Positions 54,756 through 64,000 of a DNA stretch of 64,000 nucleotides are shown in pieces. Made by a program: the position numbers and the translations under genes. The stretch is from Apoderus coryli. Its lineage: Eukaryota > Arthropoda > Insecta > Coleoptera > Attelabidae. Below the pieces are notes generated by a model, which saw nothing but the letters and a program-made list of their open reading frames with translations, was not told where the DNA came from and made no database searches. Position 1 is the stretch's first letter; each line of letters opens with the position of its first letter. The stretch covers positions 496,001-560,000 of the forward strand of contig OU452206.1 in the NCBI GenBank assembly GCA_911728435.2. The letters run 5' to 3'.

Positions 54756-57324
54756 ATGCAAAGATCCCAGTCATTTCGTAAGTACATGTTTTTTTTTAAT
54801 ATGCAAAAAAGTTAACTTTTACAAAAATATTCTGATCATATCAATTTGGTGGAAATTTTGTGTTATTTAGTTATTTTATTTGTGAATTGTTTGTGCGAAT
54901 TCTGAGATTAGAAACCTCCATGGTTACAGTAGATACAATATTAGGACAAACCAGTAAGAGTTAGAAACATAGGAACATTTCTCTATATTTAAGTGACCCC
55001 CCCCCAGTGCCACCATTCGGCTATTGTAAATAGATCAATTTGCAAATGAAGACGCTCAATGAGGATATGGAAGAATATATTTTGAAATAATTAGGAACAA
55101 TAGAGATCCACACTTTAAATTCACAACTCTATCATTTATATAAATACTAAATAAAACTGGATACAGGAGGGAACCCCTGGGGAACAGAATATTTTATAGA
55201 TGCTTCGCTAATAGTAGATTTGATAGAATAAAAATTCTATATAGGTAAAGGGAGAATTCCAAGTACCGAATTATTATACTAAGTGAACAACAGAATGTAT
55301 TTTTTCTACGACTGTCTTTAAATACCTTTATTATATGTTCAATCATGATTTGCAAATGTAGTACATTGTAATGCTGTTTTTCATTTACCCGTGCATATTA
55401 AATATTTCCCACTAGTTGCCTAGCAACTGGTAATGACAAAAGTAGATTCGCGCATGAAAAATCACCATAGCAACGCGGACAATACAAACACACCAAATTG
55501 ACAGTTTATTTATAATTAATAATAAATATTATTATTTCGAAAGTTTCAAAGCTATTAATATAATGAAAAAGAATGATAGTGAATATAGTTTAACATCACT
55601 TAGTCAATTTAGTACTTCTAACTTATCGTATTTAGGGGTAAGTTTCGAAAAACAAATATTTTCCTAAACATTATCATAAGCTTTGTTAATTCAACTGATG
55701 ATTGAATGTATATACATACAATACACATTTGGAAATATGTTAGCTTGGTCTCTTTTAAAGTTTATCAATCTGAATCTTATACACAACATAATAACAAAGA
55801 TATTTATTATTTAGTGTTTTGCTTTTTCTTTGGAGTTATTTTTGAGACAGCCAGTCGGAAAGGTAGATTTTCTAGCTCATGATTTTGATCTGTGAAAACA
55901 TCACAAATAAAATATTTCTATTTCTATCTCTGGACGATCATCGTAATATTTGATTATACCCTGTATATTGTCAACATATGAATCAGCACATTATTCACTC
56001 TTCATTATTATTAATGACACATGAACACTTTTCAGGTTGCAGTTCTCTAACTGGAGGCCCATCTAGACGGCAAGACAAAAGGAGACATGGAATGTTTACG
56101 GCAATTCGCAAGTGGTCGAGGCGACATAACATTGACAATTTTGGATTTACGGAGGTGGTTTTTTCTCTATATTTAAAAATGTATTACATTTTGCAAATTA
56201 GGGATTTGGCTTTGTGGGGGTACCCACTAAACCCAAACAAACAACCACCTCAATATTTCCGGAATGGTGTTATGTTGCCGATCAAAGTTTTTGTTCCACG
56301 CGATCCAGTCTCCGTATTTGACTCCACCAAAAGATCCAGCGGTTCCAGTGAAGACACGAACAGATTGTTACGACCGAAGGCTGCAGGGAACGCCGTATAT
56401 ACCAGGGTCTGTGTACGATGCGGCAGTCGCTTTAAAACAACTATGGATAGCTACGTTTCGCATGAAGCATGTTTATATCATTGGGGAAAGCTAAGGTCTA
56501 TGTTAGGTCGGAAGACGTACGCATGTTGCAATGGAGCTCAAGGTTCCTTGGGCTGTTGCCGGGCCGACCTACATGTTTGGAATGGACCAAGTGAAGCACC
56601 GGTAAGTTTACTTCTATATCATTCATCAATCAATGCTTTGAACTGTATTCATCATCATGTGAACACTAAGTTACAACTGATATCCACGAACATCGAACAT
56701 TTTCTGACATTTTTTTTTCATTTTCAGGTATGTTTTACCGAAACACAACCAACGCGTCATATGCCCCCTGATGGAAACTGCGGAGTCTATGCTTTGGACT
56801 GCGAAATGAGCTATACCGTAGCCGGCCTTGAGGTAACGAAAGTGTCTGTTGTCCGTATCTCTGGAGAAGTAGTCTACAATAAGTTTGTGCTCCCGCAAAA
56901 CAAAATTGTAGACTACAATACAAGGTTTTCGGGCGTCAGTGAGGCGGATTTTAAAAATCATGGAGCAAAGACTCTAACCGAAGTACAGCGCGAGCTGAAA
57001 CAAATAATCAGTCGAGATACGGTTTTAATGGGCCATGGATTGGAAAATGATTTAAAAGCATTGAAAATCATCCATAAAACCGTTGTCGATACAAGTTTCA
57101 CGTTCGTGAACTGTACTAAGGAAGGATCTTTGTTTAAACCCTCGCTGAGAGTCCTGATGCGGACATTGCTTAACAAAACGATTCAATGTAGTGATAGTGG
57201 ACACGACAGCTCGGAGGATGCTACAGCCTGTATGCAACTGATGCTTTACAGGTTGCACACAGACCTAGAATCCGGTGCTGTCAAGACGGTTCGGAATAAT
57301 ATCCAGTGGAGACTCGCAGATTGA
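54756..57324 (+). CDS. REXO1/GOR-like 3'-5' RNA exonuclease gene, several exons
   Basis: Predicted exon 1 is 54756-54777 (MQRSQSF plus one base, donor GTAAGT). Exon 2 starts at 56036 after TTTTCAG, in matching phase. A further small intron before 56202 is uncertain (weak donors at about 56112 or 56155). A clear intron is 56602-56727 (GTAAGT...TTTTCAG, 126 bp, readable in frame). The last exon is 56728-57324. A Cys/His block (CVRCGS, ACLYHW, ACCN, LGCC) precedes a DEDDh exonuclease domain. In read-through numbering from 55978 the active-site residues are D274 and E276 (YALDCEMSYT), D358 (GHGLENDLKALK), H409 and D414 (HDSSEDATACM). All five are present. GLEVTKVSVV and VDYNTRFSGV are typical of REXO1. 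The protein is much shorter than full REXO1, like GOR and other short paralogues. It is probably nuclear RNA processing, a host gene or duplicate. Confidence 0.8.
56602..56727 (+). other. Intron of the exonuclease gene
   Basis: GTAAGT donor and polypyrimidine ATTTTCAG acceptor. The length is divisible by three and it has no stop, so a single reading frame runs through it. Removing it places the zinc block next to the exonuclease domain as in REXO1. Confidence 0.8.
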
Positions 57325-57660
57325 AGAGTTGTAGTGATAATTAGTTTTTAGATATTAGCTTTAAGTTTTTTTTAGTTTCTATTGTGTAAATATTTTTAAT
57401 TTTAATTTTTTTGTACATTTATTCTATTGTTATTATTTTATATTCAATTGTAATTAAATTACTTTAAATGTTATGAAACCAATGAAAACTTGTATGATTT
57501 TATATTTCCTTAAGTAAAACCCTTTATTTGTGGAGTGAGAGGAAAATGAACATCCATCCTCCGGACTCAAATTTTGTAAGAAAATCAGTGGAATAAAAAA
57601 TTTTAATTTGAAAAAATAGTCCATTCTTAAGTGGAGTTGTGTATTTATATGATGAAATAA
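57325..57660. other. 3' flank of the exonuclease gene
   Basis: T-rich and AT-rich. No second gene. No clean AATAAA was found within the first 150 bp. Confidence 0.5.
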
Positions 57661-57861
57661 ATGTCTAATCTCCACAAAATAAATTCAAGAGAAATCTTAA
57701 TTATCTCCAAACATGTTTCAGAACTTCAAACTAGTTCCATCATCAGTGGTAACAAGAGAGACTTAAAATAATGTTCCAGAAAATTTCTACCAGACCTCAA
57801 TAGAAACATGTTTGGAGATAATTAAGATTTCTATTGAATTTATTTTGTGGAGATTAGACTT
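57661..57861. mobile_element. 201-bp hairpin MITE
   Basis: Arms of 59 bp (57661-57719 and 57803-57861) are inverted copies with very few mismatches: GTCTAATCTCCACAAAATAA and its inverse near 57860. The spacer is about 83 bp. No target duplication was identified. Confidence 0.75.
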
Positions 57862-59596
57862 TTATTTTCTCATATTAATTTTTTTAGATATTTCTAACCT
57901 TTGCCTCATTTTTTTTGAAAAAACCTTCTTATGGCAGTTTTTAAGAATGCTTAATAATCTGGTGCAGTTTAGTTTTATACAGGGTCATTCAGAAATTTGC
58001 TGCAGGAAATATATTTTTTTCTATAGAACATCCTGTATATTTTTATCTTTTCTTCTAGCTTGTATAATAAAATCACATTTTCGAAATATGTATAACAATA
58101 TACACTGTGTCCAAGATAAGAATGAGATAGCATTGGAATCTTGGAAACACAATCTCGGTTAAATTAGAAAAAAGTTGTACAATTTAAACACCTTTTAAAT
58201 CGTTAAAGGTTAGCTGTTTCCGCGAATTTTTTTTACAGATATAAAAAAAGGAAACCACTTTCGCATTGTTACTTTTTGAGAAGAAAAAGATAGCGTTTAC
58301 AAATTTTCACTACGACGTTTTGTTTTTAAAAAAGCATCATCAACTTCGTTTAATTAAACATTGCCCTGGATTTTTTATTGCTAATTTTAAAGCCAATTTC
58401 AATATATGTCTGATCTGTTCTGTTATTATTTTTTGAGAAATGTACCTGAAGAAGGCAACGTTAAAGTACCGAAACGTTGTAGAATTAGTATATATTTATT
58501 TTCAAATAAAGTGACGATTAAAAAAACAACATTTTTCAAATCGAACCTAAAAAAATCTCAACAATAAAATAAAATTTAAATATAAGGTTCAAGAAAACTA
58601 TTTAAAAAAAAATATTTCTGTCTCAGTACATTTTATTCTGTACGCGGTTTTTAAATTTAGTGGAAATTTGTGTGCTTTTTGATCTTACTAAAAAAACGCT
58701 TTTCTCAGATGAATTTTTTACGCAAAATAAGTGACAAACTATGGCAATTTTTCTTGAATAATGTTAAATAACAGCTAAAAACACTGAAATCTTGTTTAAA
58801 CCATTGTGTGTGATATACCACCAATTTTTGAATTGAAAATAGTTTTAAATTTAACAATAAAAAAATCCAGGGCCGTATTTAAAAAAAAAACTACGCGTGC
58901 AGCACAGTACCTACACGTGATAGAAGTGAATGCTTCTTTCACGAGAGAGGAAGGGAATACAAATGACGGTATGACGGTACAAGAGAGACAACCGAAGGAT
59001 AGGCAACTTTAAGCCGCTATATACATAATAGTGTATGGTAGAAAATATAGTCTTTCTCTCTCTCCCCCTCATATTTGTTACATGCTTCATCTCTTTTGCT
59101 GACGAAAATTTTATAAATCGTGTCGTGACGCGACCTTGAAAAATCACTCTCATGCCGCCAAAGAAGTATTCACTTATAAAAACAAAGTTGATGATGGTTT
59201 TTCAAAAACGAACTGTCGCAGTGTAAATTTGTAAACTTTATATCATATCTAAAACACGCCGCAAAAATAATCAGACATTTTTGACAATAGCTGCAAGAAC
59301 TAAACTATCAATATAAATTTCCTATTAATATGATGGGAAACTACAATTCATTTCAAGAATTCTCTGATATTTATGGAGCTACGTACACAAAGTTTAGATT
59401 TCAAATAATTAGGTACCTAAAATCTTTGTCAGATTAACCTTGCTGGGAATATGAAAACAAATTTTTCTACTCCTGTTTTGTTAAGCCGTCTATTGCAAAA
59501 CTGTTACCGTGACATGTAAATTCAATCTTACATGAGTGGTACGTAATGATCACCAAATTGTTACGTAATGAATATTACATAACACTTTAGGGATTT
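57862..59596. other. Intergenic AT-rich DNA
   Basis: No gene. 58310-58490 has words CTACGACGTTTTG and ACCTGAAGAAGGCAACG with GAAACGTTGTAG, an inverted pair around 58315 and 58470 that looks like a decayed MITE. A CATCCTGTATA word lies near 58030. Confidence 0.5.
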
Positions 59597-60203
59597 TTAT
59601 TTTTTTATTATGGAATTATGTCAAACACAAATGTCAAATAAATTCAAATATTTAAATGTCATAATTACCTTTTCTTCTGTGTTAAGTATTTCTGCTTAAA
59701 TTTTAATTCTGAAATGGATTCTGATTCTGCAAAGTCGTAGAAAAAGTATAGTACATTTCTCGAGCTGTAAATAATTTTCCATGCTCGAGACTATTGCCTC
59801 ACTCGCCGCTTCGCGGCTCGTGGGCAAACTAGTCTCTCGCATGTAAAATATCATTTACAGCACCTGTTATGTAATATACTATTATCTATTTAAGTATTAG
59901 TGAATAATAAATTATAGCCAAAGTGTTGTACCTATACGACTAGTTAAGTTAGTTTTTAAGTTTTAGGTTAAACAAAACAGTGTAATTGGGTAATTTATGC
60001 CTGTATCTGTTTTATAAAATACTATATTACATAACATGTGCTGTAACTGTACTTTACAGCTCGAGTTATGTACTATACTTTTTCTACGACTTTGTAGAAT
60101 CAGAATCCATTTCAGAATTAAAATTTAAGCAGAAATACTTAACACAGAAGAAAAGGTGATTATGACGTTTAAATATTAATTCCATAATAAAAAATAACAA
60201 TCA
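59597..60203. mobile_element. Fold-back MITE of about 600 bp
   Basis: Arms of about 150-170 bp: TTATTATGGAATTA and CCTTTTCTTCTGTGTTAAGT on the left, the inverse on the right (CACAGAAGAAAAGG about 60146-60160). Inside is GAGCTGTAAATAATTTTCC with its own partner and a small palindrome CGCCGCTTCGCGGC-like near 59800. Ends are approximate, and the target duplication is not resolved. Confidence 0.7.
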
Positions 60204-60364
60204 AAAGTCTAAAACACCGGCTCATCAATGACGAAACTCAAATCAACTGTAGCATCACTACTCTTTGGCGAACTCTGTCTGCAAAAAATGCACTTTTACA
60301 AGTGCTGAAGTCAGTTTCTTTAAAGAAAACGTATGTTCCTATAGAGCTTATGTAGCACGAACTT

Positions 60365-60586
60365 AAATCGAGGGTACGTGGAAAAAATACTTCTCCGACT
60401 TTAAGTGGTATTGTGGTAGAATTAATTAGGAAATGTTTGAATGACATTCCTACCGAGAGTTGGAAAAGTTCTGTTAGTCATTTTGTAAATGTTGAAAACT
60501 CGTATCTTTCTGTAGAATTAATTGCACCAATTATAACTAATTTAGATGAGTATAGCGATAGCGACACTGAACTAAATATAGAATAG
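60365..60586 (+). pseudogene. C-terminal relic of a transposase-like protein
   Basis: 73 codons without a start, ending in an acidic tail: PTESWKSSVSHFVNVE, then IAPIITNLDEYSDSDTELN and a stop. The layout W..-V-H-...E...I-I-...DSD is like the C-terminal tail of IS630/Tc1-pogo (DDE_3-type) transposases. I am not certain of the family. The upstream half is not readable. Confidence 0.4.
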
Positions 60587-60779
60587 AATTCTACATTTAA
60601 ATAAATTACTTGTACCTATATCTCCTATATTATACAAAATATAATTCAAATTTATTAAGTTCGACCCTGCAGCACCTTTGCATCATTTACCTGTTGATTT
60701 TCTACACAATGAGATTAAACCAGGTAGTTTATTGCAAGTTGATATGCCAAAACCATTTATCCTGAACTGTCTATACCGG

Positions 60780-61255
60780 ATATTTTTTAATAAAAATAAA
60801 ATCAATGTTTACTACCTTGTAAATGACTAAAGTATATACCTATGCTCAATGGTGATATTGAGCATTGAATATATACCATATTACCTACTTATTTATAACA
60901 ATAAATGATAAAAATAAGATCCATCCTCTATCTGTATAGCCTTAACAGGGTAAGTATAAAGTTCTGTGTATAATAGGAAATATTTTTATTAAGTCATAAA
61001 CATAATCTCTAATGGTAGGTATGATTTAGAAGAGGTAGTTATTGCCCACCAATTGTCAAAAGAAAAACATTAACAACAGTAATGTTCTTCGTAGACCAAT
61101 TAGAACCTTTCTAACTGGCTCATGAAATATCAAATTACATGCAAAATATAGTATTTTTAGATTTAGAAATTTACAGGGTGTACACAAGCTAACTATGTAA
61201 TAACATATTTATTTTAAATGGACACTTCCGTATATATATATACAGGGTGTCCCCC
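60780..61255 (+). repeat. Dispersed repeat, copy A
   Basis: Direct repeat with 63080-63540: AAAATCAATGTTTACTACCT, GGTAGTTATTGCCCACCAA, AAAGAAAAACATTAACA and TTTACAGGGTGTACACAAG recur in the same order with indels. It contains several TACAGGGTGT words. There is no coding frame. Confidence 0.8.
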
Positions 61256-62067
61256 CACTTAAGATGGATACAAGCCAACAACTCTGTTATTTTTTGAGCG
61301 TTTTTTATCACTTTTGGTAGGACCTTAGACTAGGAAAGAGAGGGGATACCGCACGTTCGTATATCTGAATGCATGGCAAGTGTTACGCTTTTAATGCGGC
61401 GTTCATTTTTTATCTGCTGAAAAACAGAAAACTACGTTTGCATTTTTGATGATTTTATTTGTGAAAATTGGGAATAGAAATTTAGTTTGTATATTAATAA
61501 AATGGTACGTTGTGTGGCTTTTGGATGCCCAAGTCGCAGTGAACAAAAGGAGTCCAGAATTTCGTAAAACTTAGAATGATGTATCAAGGCGCTTCTAGTT
61601 TTTATTAGTTTTTAATAATTATAAGTAATCTTTAGGCTATTATCTTTTAGTACCTATGTAGTATAACAGATTTCAGTTTACCTAATTAAAACTGTTTGAT
61701 ACAACAATTCATTTAAAATTAACATGATAAAGCATTATTTTTTGATAGAAACCTCTATAGATGTTTATTTTATCAGGGGCGTAGACATTATATTTTTCCA
61801 AAAAATTTGTTTTTTACACATTTTTGCGTTAAAAGTGAATAAAATAATGTCACTTTAGCTTTTTAATTATTTCAACCTTTAGAACAACATGCACTAGATA
61901 GCCCAGCAAATCACATAATATACTTTTTAATAAAGTCTATCTGTGTCAAATATCTTAATGTTCGTGTATATTTCATAACAAAACTACAGTCTCAAAAATT
62001 AAATCCCATTCTCGAAATCAATGTAACAAAACTCATTCTATTTAAAGGACAATAAAAACGTTATGTA
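61256..62067. other. Intergenic with a THAP scrap
   Basis: AT-rich. The only coding-like piece is at 61502-61567. Otherwise nothing recognisable. Confidence 0.5.
61502..61567 (+). pseudogene. Truncated THAP-domain start
   Basis: MVRCVAFGCPSRSEQKESRI and a stop. M-V-x-C-x4-C plus a basic stretch is the typical start of THAP zinc fingers (P-element-type transposases and host THAP proteins). Only about 21 of 90 residues are present. Confidence 0.5.
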
Positions 62068-62079
62068 TTGGTGTTGTGT

Positions 62080-62271
62080 ACTGCAGTACCTCTCACTCAC
62101 AGATTATCTCTAACTGAAAAATCAGCATTATATAATATGATAATTAGATTTGTGAACAAACTACCAATCAGTATCAAAGAAATAAATATATTGAAGATAT
62201 TTAAGAATGAAGTTAGGAAATTACTAGTGGAACTAGAACCATATCAATTGGCGGATTATTTTGATATGTAG
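62080..62271 (+). pseudogene. 3' end of a non-LTR reverse transcriptase
   Basis: About 63 codons ending in a stop: SALYNMIIRFVNKLPISIKE, then LKIFKNEVRKLLVELEPYQL. The pattern N-x-LP-x-SIK...FK-x-x-x-R-x-LL is the C-terminus of Jockey/CR1-type ORF2 (compare YYNLLPEDLK and FKRKLKFLL in the intact LINE at 25700-25800). It is followed by an ATAAAG and a short TTA repeat (about 62378-62396). A 5'-truncated LINE copy. Confidence 0.65.
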
Positions 62272-62651
62272 TTAGGAGTATCAATTTTTTTTTGTTTTTC
62301 TCTTTTTTGACGTCGTTTCATTTATTTGTATGCTCGTGTGATTGTGGATATGTAGGTACATTTATTTGAAATAAAGAATTGTTATTATTATTATTAATAT
62401 ATCCACATGCACATATCTTTTTTTATTAACACTATTAATCATCAAAATTAAATAAAATTTCAAAAATATATCACATAAGTTATGTATGTTACGCCTCTGA
62501 ATCTAAGGGATATGTGCTAGGTCGTAACACAACGACCGGCACAGTTACGGGTCCACCCTCTTTCCTTGTCTAATGGTAGGACGGTGTACGGTTACGAGAT
62601 ACACATTTTCATCGAGGTAAAAGTGCGGTACCTTATTGGTGTACGTTTTAA

Positions 62652-62989
62652 CCCATTAGATCCTTGTGTTACTATTTGGTCACAGTGACGTAGTATCCTT
62701 CTAATGTGCAATTGTCAAAGAAGTCTGTTTAGAGAGCATTATTTCTCAAAACTTTCGATAATAGATGGCTATGTGAATGTATTCCATTTCCAACATAACT
62801 TGAATCGTTTGTGAACTTTATTTCACCGGGCATATTACCTGCTAACACTATATGTCGCCAAAAACATCTTGTTGTCTTTGAATTTATTTATTTTTGTTAA
62901 TTAATATGCATTATTTATATACTTTTGTACATTAAATTAGATTTTTTTGCAATTTTTTGGTTTTATTTTGATGTTTAGCCGTAAATGGG
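62652..62989. mobile_element. Candidate piggyBac-like MITE, 338 bp
   Basis: TTAA (62648-62651) then CCCATTAGATC at the left; GTAAATGGG then TTAA (62990-62993) at the right. TTAA target duplication and CCC/GGG ends fit piggyBac. The inverted match is only six or seven bases. There is no frame inside. 62397-62647 is intergenic. Confidence 0.5.
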
Positions 62990-63079
62990 TTAAATATGTT
63001 TTAATGGAACGATATTATAATTAAGGTAGATCTGTTCAAATAGACACATTGTATTGTAGAAACCAAGTACCTGATATTT

Positions 63080-63540
63080 CTTAATAGAAATAAAATCAAT
63101 GTTTACTGCCTTGTAAATGACTAAAGTACCTACTTATTTATATCAATATATGATAAAAATAAGCTCTATCCTCTATCTGTATTGCCATAACAGGGTACGT
63201 AGGTATAATGTTCATTCATCAAAATTTCTCTTCCAGTGTACCTAGGAATTAATTCTGTTCAGTCATAAACATAATCTATAAAGGTAGGTATGATTGAGCC
63301 TTTAGGTAGTTATTGCCCACCAAGTGCCAAAAGAAAAACATTAACAGTGGAAAATAATTAACTATACAGGGTGTTTTTTTTTCTTCATAGACGAATTAGA
63401 ACTTTTCTAACTGACCCATGAAATATCAACTTACATGCAAAATATAGTATTTTCGGATTTAGACATTTACAGGGTGTACACAAGAGCACTATGTAAAAAC
63501 TTTTTTATTTTAAATGGACACCATATATACAGGGTGTCCT
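63080..63540 (+). repeat. Dispersed repeat, copy B
   Basis: Partner of 60780-61255, diverged by substitutions and indels. It has an extra TATACAGGGTGTTTTTTTT near 63364 and ends near TACAGGGTGTCC at 63529. Confidence 0.8.
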
Positions 63541-63654
63541 ATGGTGGCGGCCCATTAAAATATTTCAGACACGACTTTGAATTGAATTTGGAAAATTTTG
63601 GTATATGTATTGCCAAATAGGGTGTATTCAAATATCATAATACCAGCCGCTTAG

Positions 63655-63677
63655 CACTTCCGGTTATACCGGAAGTG
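63655..63677. promoter_or_regulatory. Palindrome of two ETS-type words
   Basis: CACTTCCGGT and ACCGGAAGTG are exact inverses separated by three bases. CCGGAAGTG is the consensus of ETS/GABP factors. It could be a chance palindrome or part of a MITE. Confidence 0.35.
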
Positions 63678-63747
63678 GATTTGCTATTTTAAATGGAACA
63701 CCCTATATATTATGACATTTTTGGATTCCACACATAAGATTCTAGAC

Positions 63748-63827
63748 AACGGCTGGATTTAGGTATAGGACATGATACTTTCATGTATCATCATCATCAG
63801 CATGTCCTATACCTAAATCCAGCCGTT
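63748..63827. repeat. Perfect 27-bp hairpin
   Basis: The arm at 63748-63774 (starting AACGGCTGGATTTAGG) is the exact inverse of 63801-63827. The 26-nt loop holds ATCATCATCATCAG. 63828-64000 holds nothing recognisable. Confidence 0.85.
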
Positions 63828-64000
63828 TTTGACGTATATCAAGATTTATGTCAAAACTGACATTTTAGGGCTCAATACTAATCACATTTTTTTCTTATAA
63901 AAAAGTCTTTAGTTATAATATATAAAGGCTTTAACCAATTGAGCTAAATTTTGGTGTATAAGTTGGGGGACTCCTAGAATGAACCCATTGGCTTTAGCTC

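Noticed and set aside
55563..55637. Possible first exon (MKKNDSEYSLTS) with a GTAAGT donor before the exonuclease gene
   Set aside because: Its phase does not fit the acceptor at 56036, whereas the small exon at 54756-54777 does. It may be an alternative exon but is not supported.
57812..58162. 116-codon frame after the exonuclease gene
   Set aside because: Phe/Leu/Ile-rich text from AT-rich DNA overlapping a MITE arm; no domain.

Overview
This is AT-rich eukaryotic DNA, almost certainly from an insect. The reasons are errantivirus-like LTR elements with tRNA-Ser primer sites, arthropod TATA plus TCAGT core promoters, a short TTAGG telomere-type tract, mariner, piggyBac and CR1-type transposons, and a REXO1/GOR-like exonuclease gene with introns. 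I cannot name the order. No RNA genes, CRISPR arrays or prokaryotic features were seen.

Layout 1: positions 1-1101 hold the 5' end of a minus-strand errantivirus-like element (gag, primer site, LTR) running off the window edge. Positions 1102-44449 are really three tandem copies of a unit of about 2.73 kb, inflated by nested insertions. Copies 1 and 3 carry a small F-box protein gene with its own promoter. Copy 2 lost promoter and gene in an 863-bp deletion. Copy 1 is split by a Ty3/Gypsy element (3292-9797, TSD CACTC). Copy 2 is split by a second Gypsy element (10975-41227, TSD TTACC). That element is split in its RNase H domain by a 2.1-kb TG...CA insertion (TSD AGGT), which is itself split by a giant foldback/Mutator-like transposon.

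Layout 2: the giant transposon (14943-38065, 23.1 kb) is the outstanding feature. It has a perfect 9-bp target duplication (CTTATCTGC), and its long terminal inverted repeats are mostly tandem 164-bp monomers (about 36 on the left, about 17 on the right). Its interior gene, on the minus strand and now in three frames, encodes in order a Cys/His N-terminal module, a MULE/NOF-like DDE transposase core, a PHD finger, a YqaJ-type nuclease domain, a Ulp1-type cysteine protease and a second PHD-like finger. A full-length CR1-like LINE with PHD plus esterase ORF1 and an intact ORF2 also lies inside.

Layout 3: tandem copy 3 ends at an errantivirus-like element (44450-50422) that keeps gag, protease, integrase and env but lost reverse transcriptase. 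Then come a complete mariner-like element with an intact transposase and 343-bp TIRs (50827-52913), a 581-bp MITE with a 9-bp TSD, and the only likely host gene, a REXO1/GOR-like 3'-5' exonuclease (54756-57324). Positions 57.3-64 kb are intergenic DNA with MITEs, a piggyBac-like MITE, transposase and LINE relics, a THAP-domain scrap, a duplicated dispersed repeat and a perfect hairpin.

Relative ages from nesting and LTR divergence: the tandem array came first, then Gypsy-2 (LTRs differ by roughly 3-4 percent), then the 2.1-kb element, then the giant foldback element (outer TIRs nearly identical). Gypsy-1 is young (two LTR differences).
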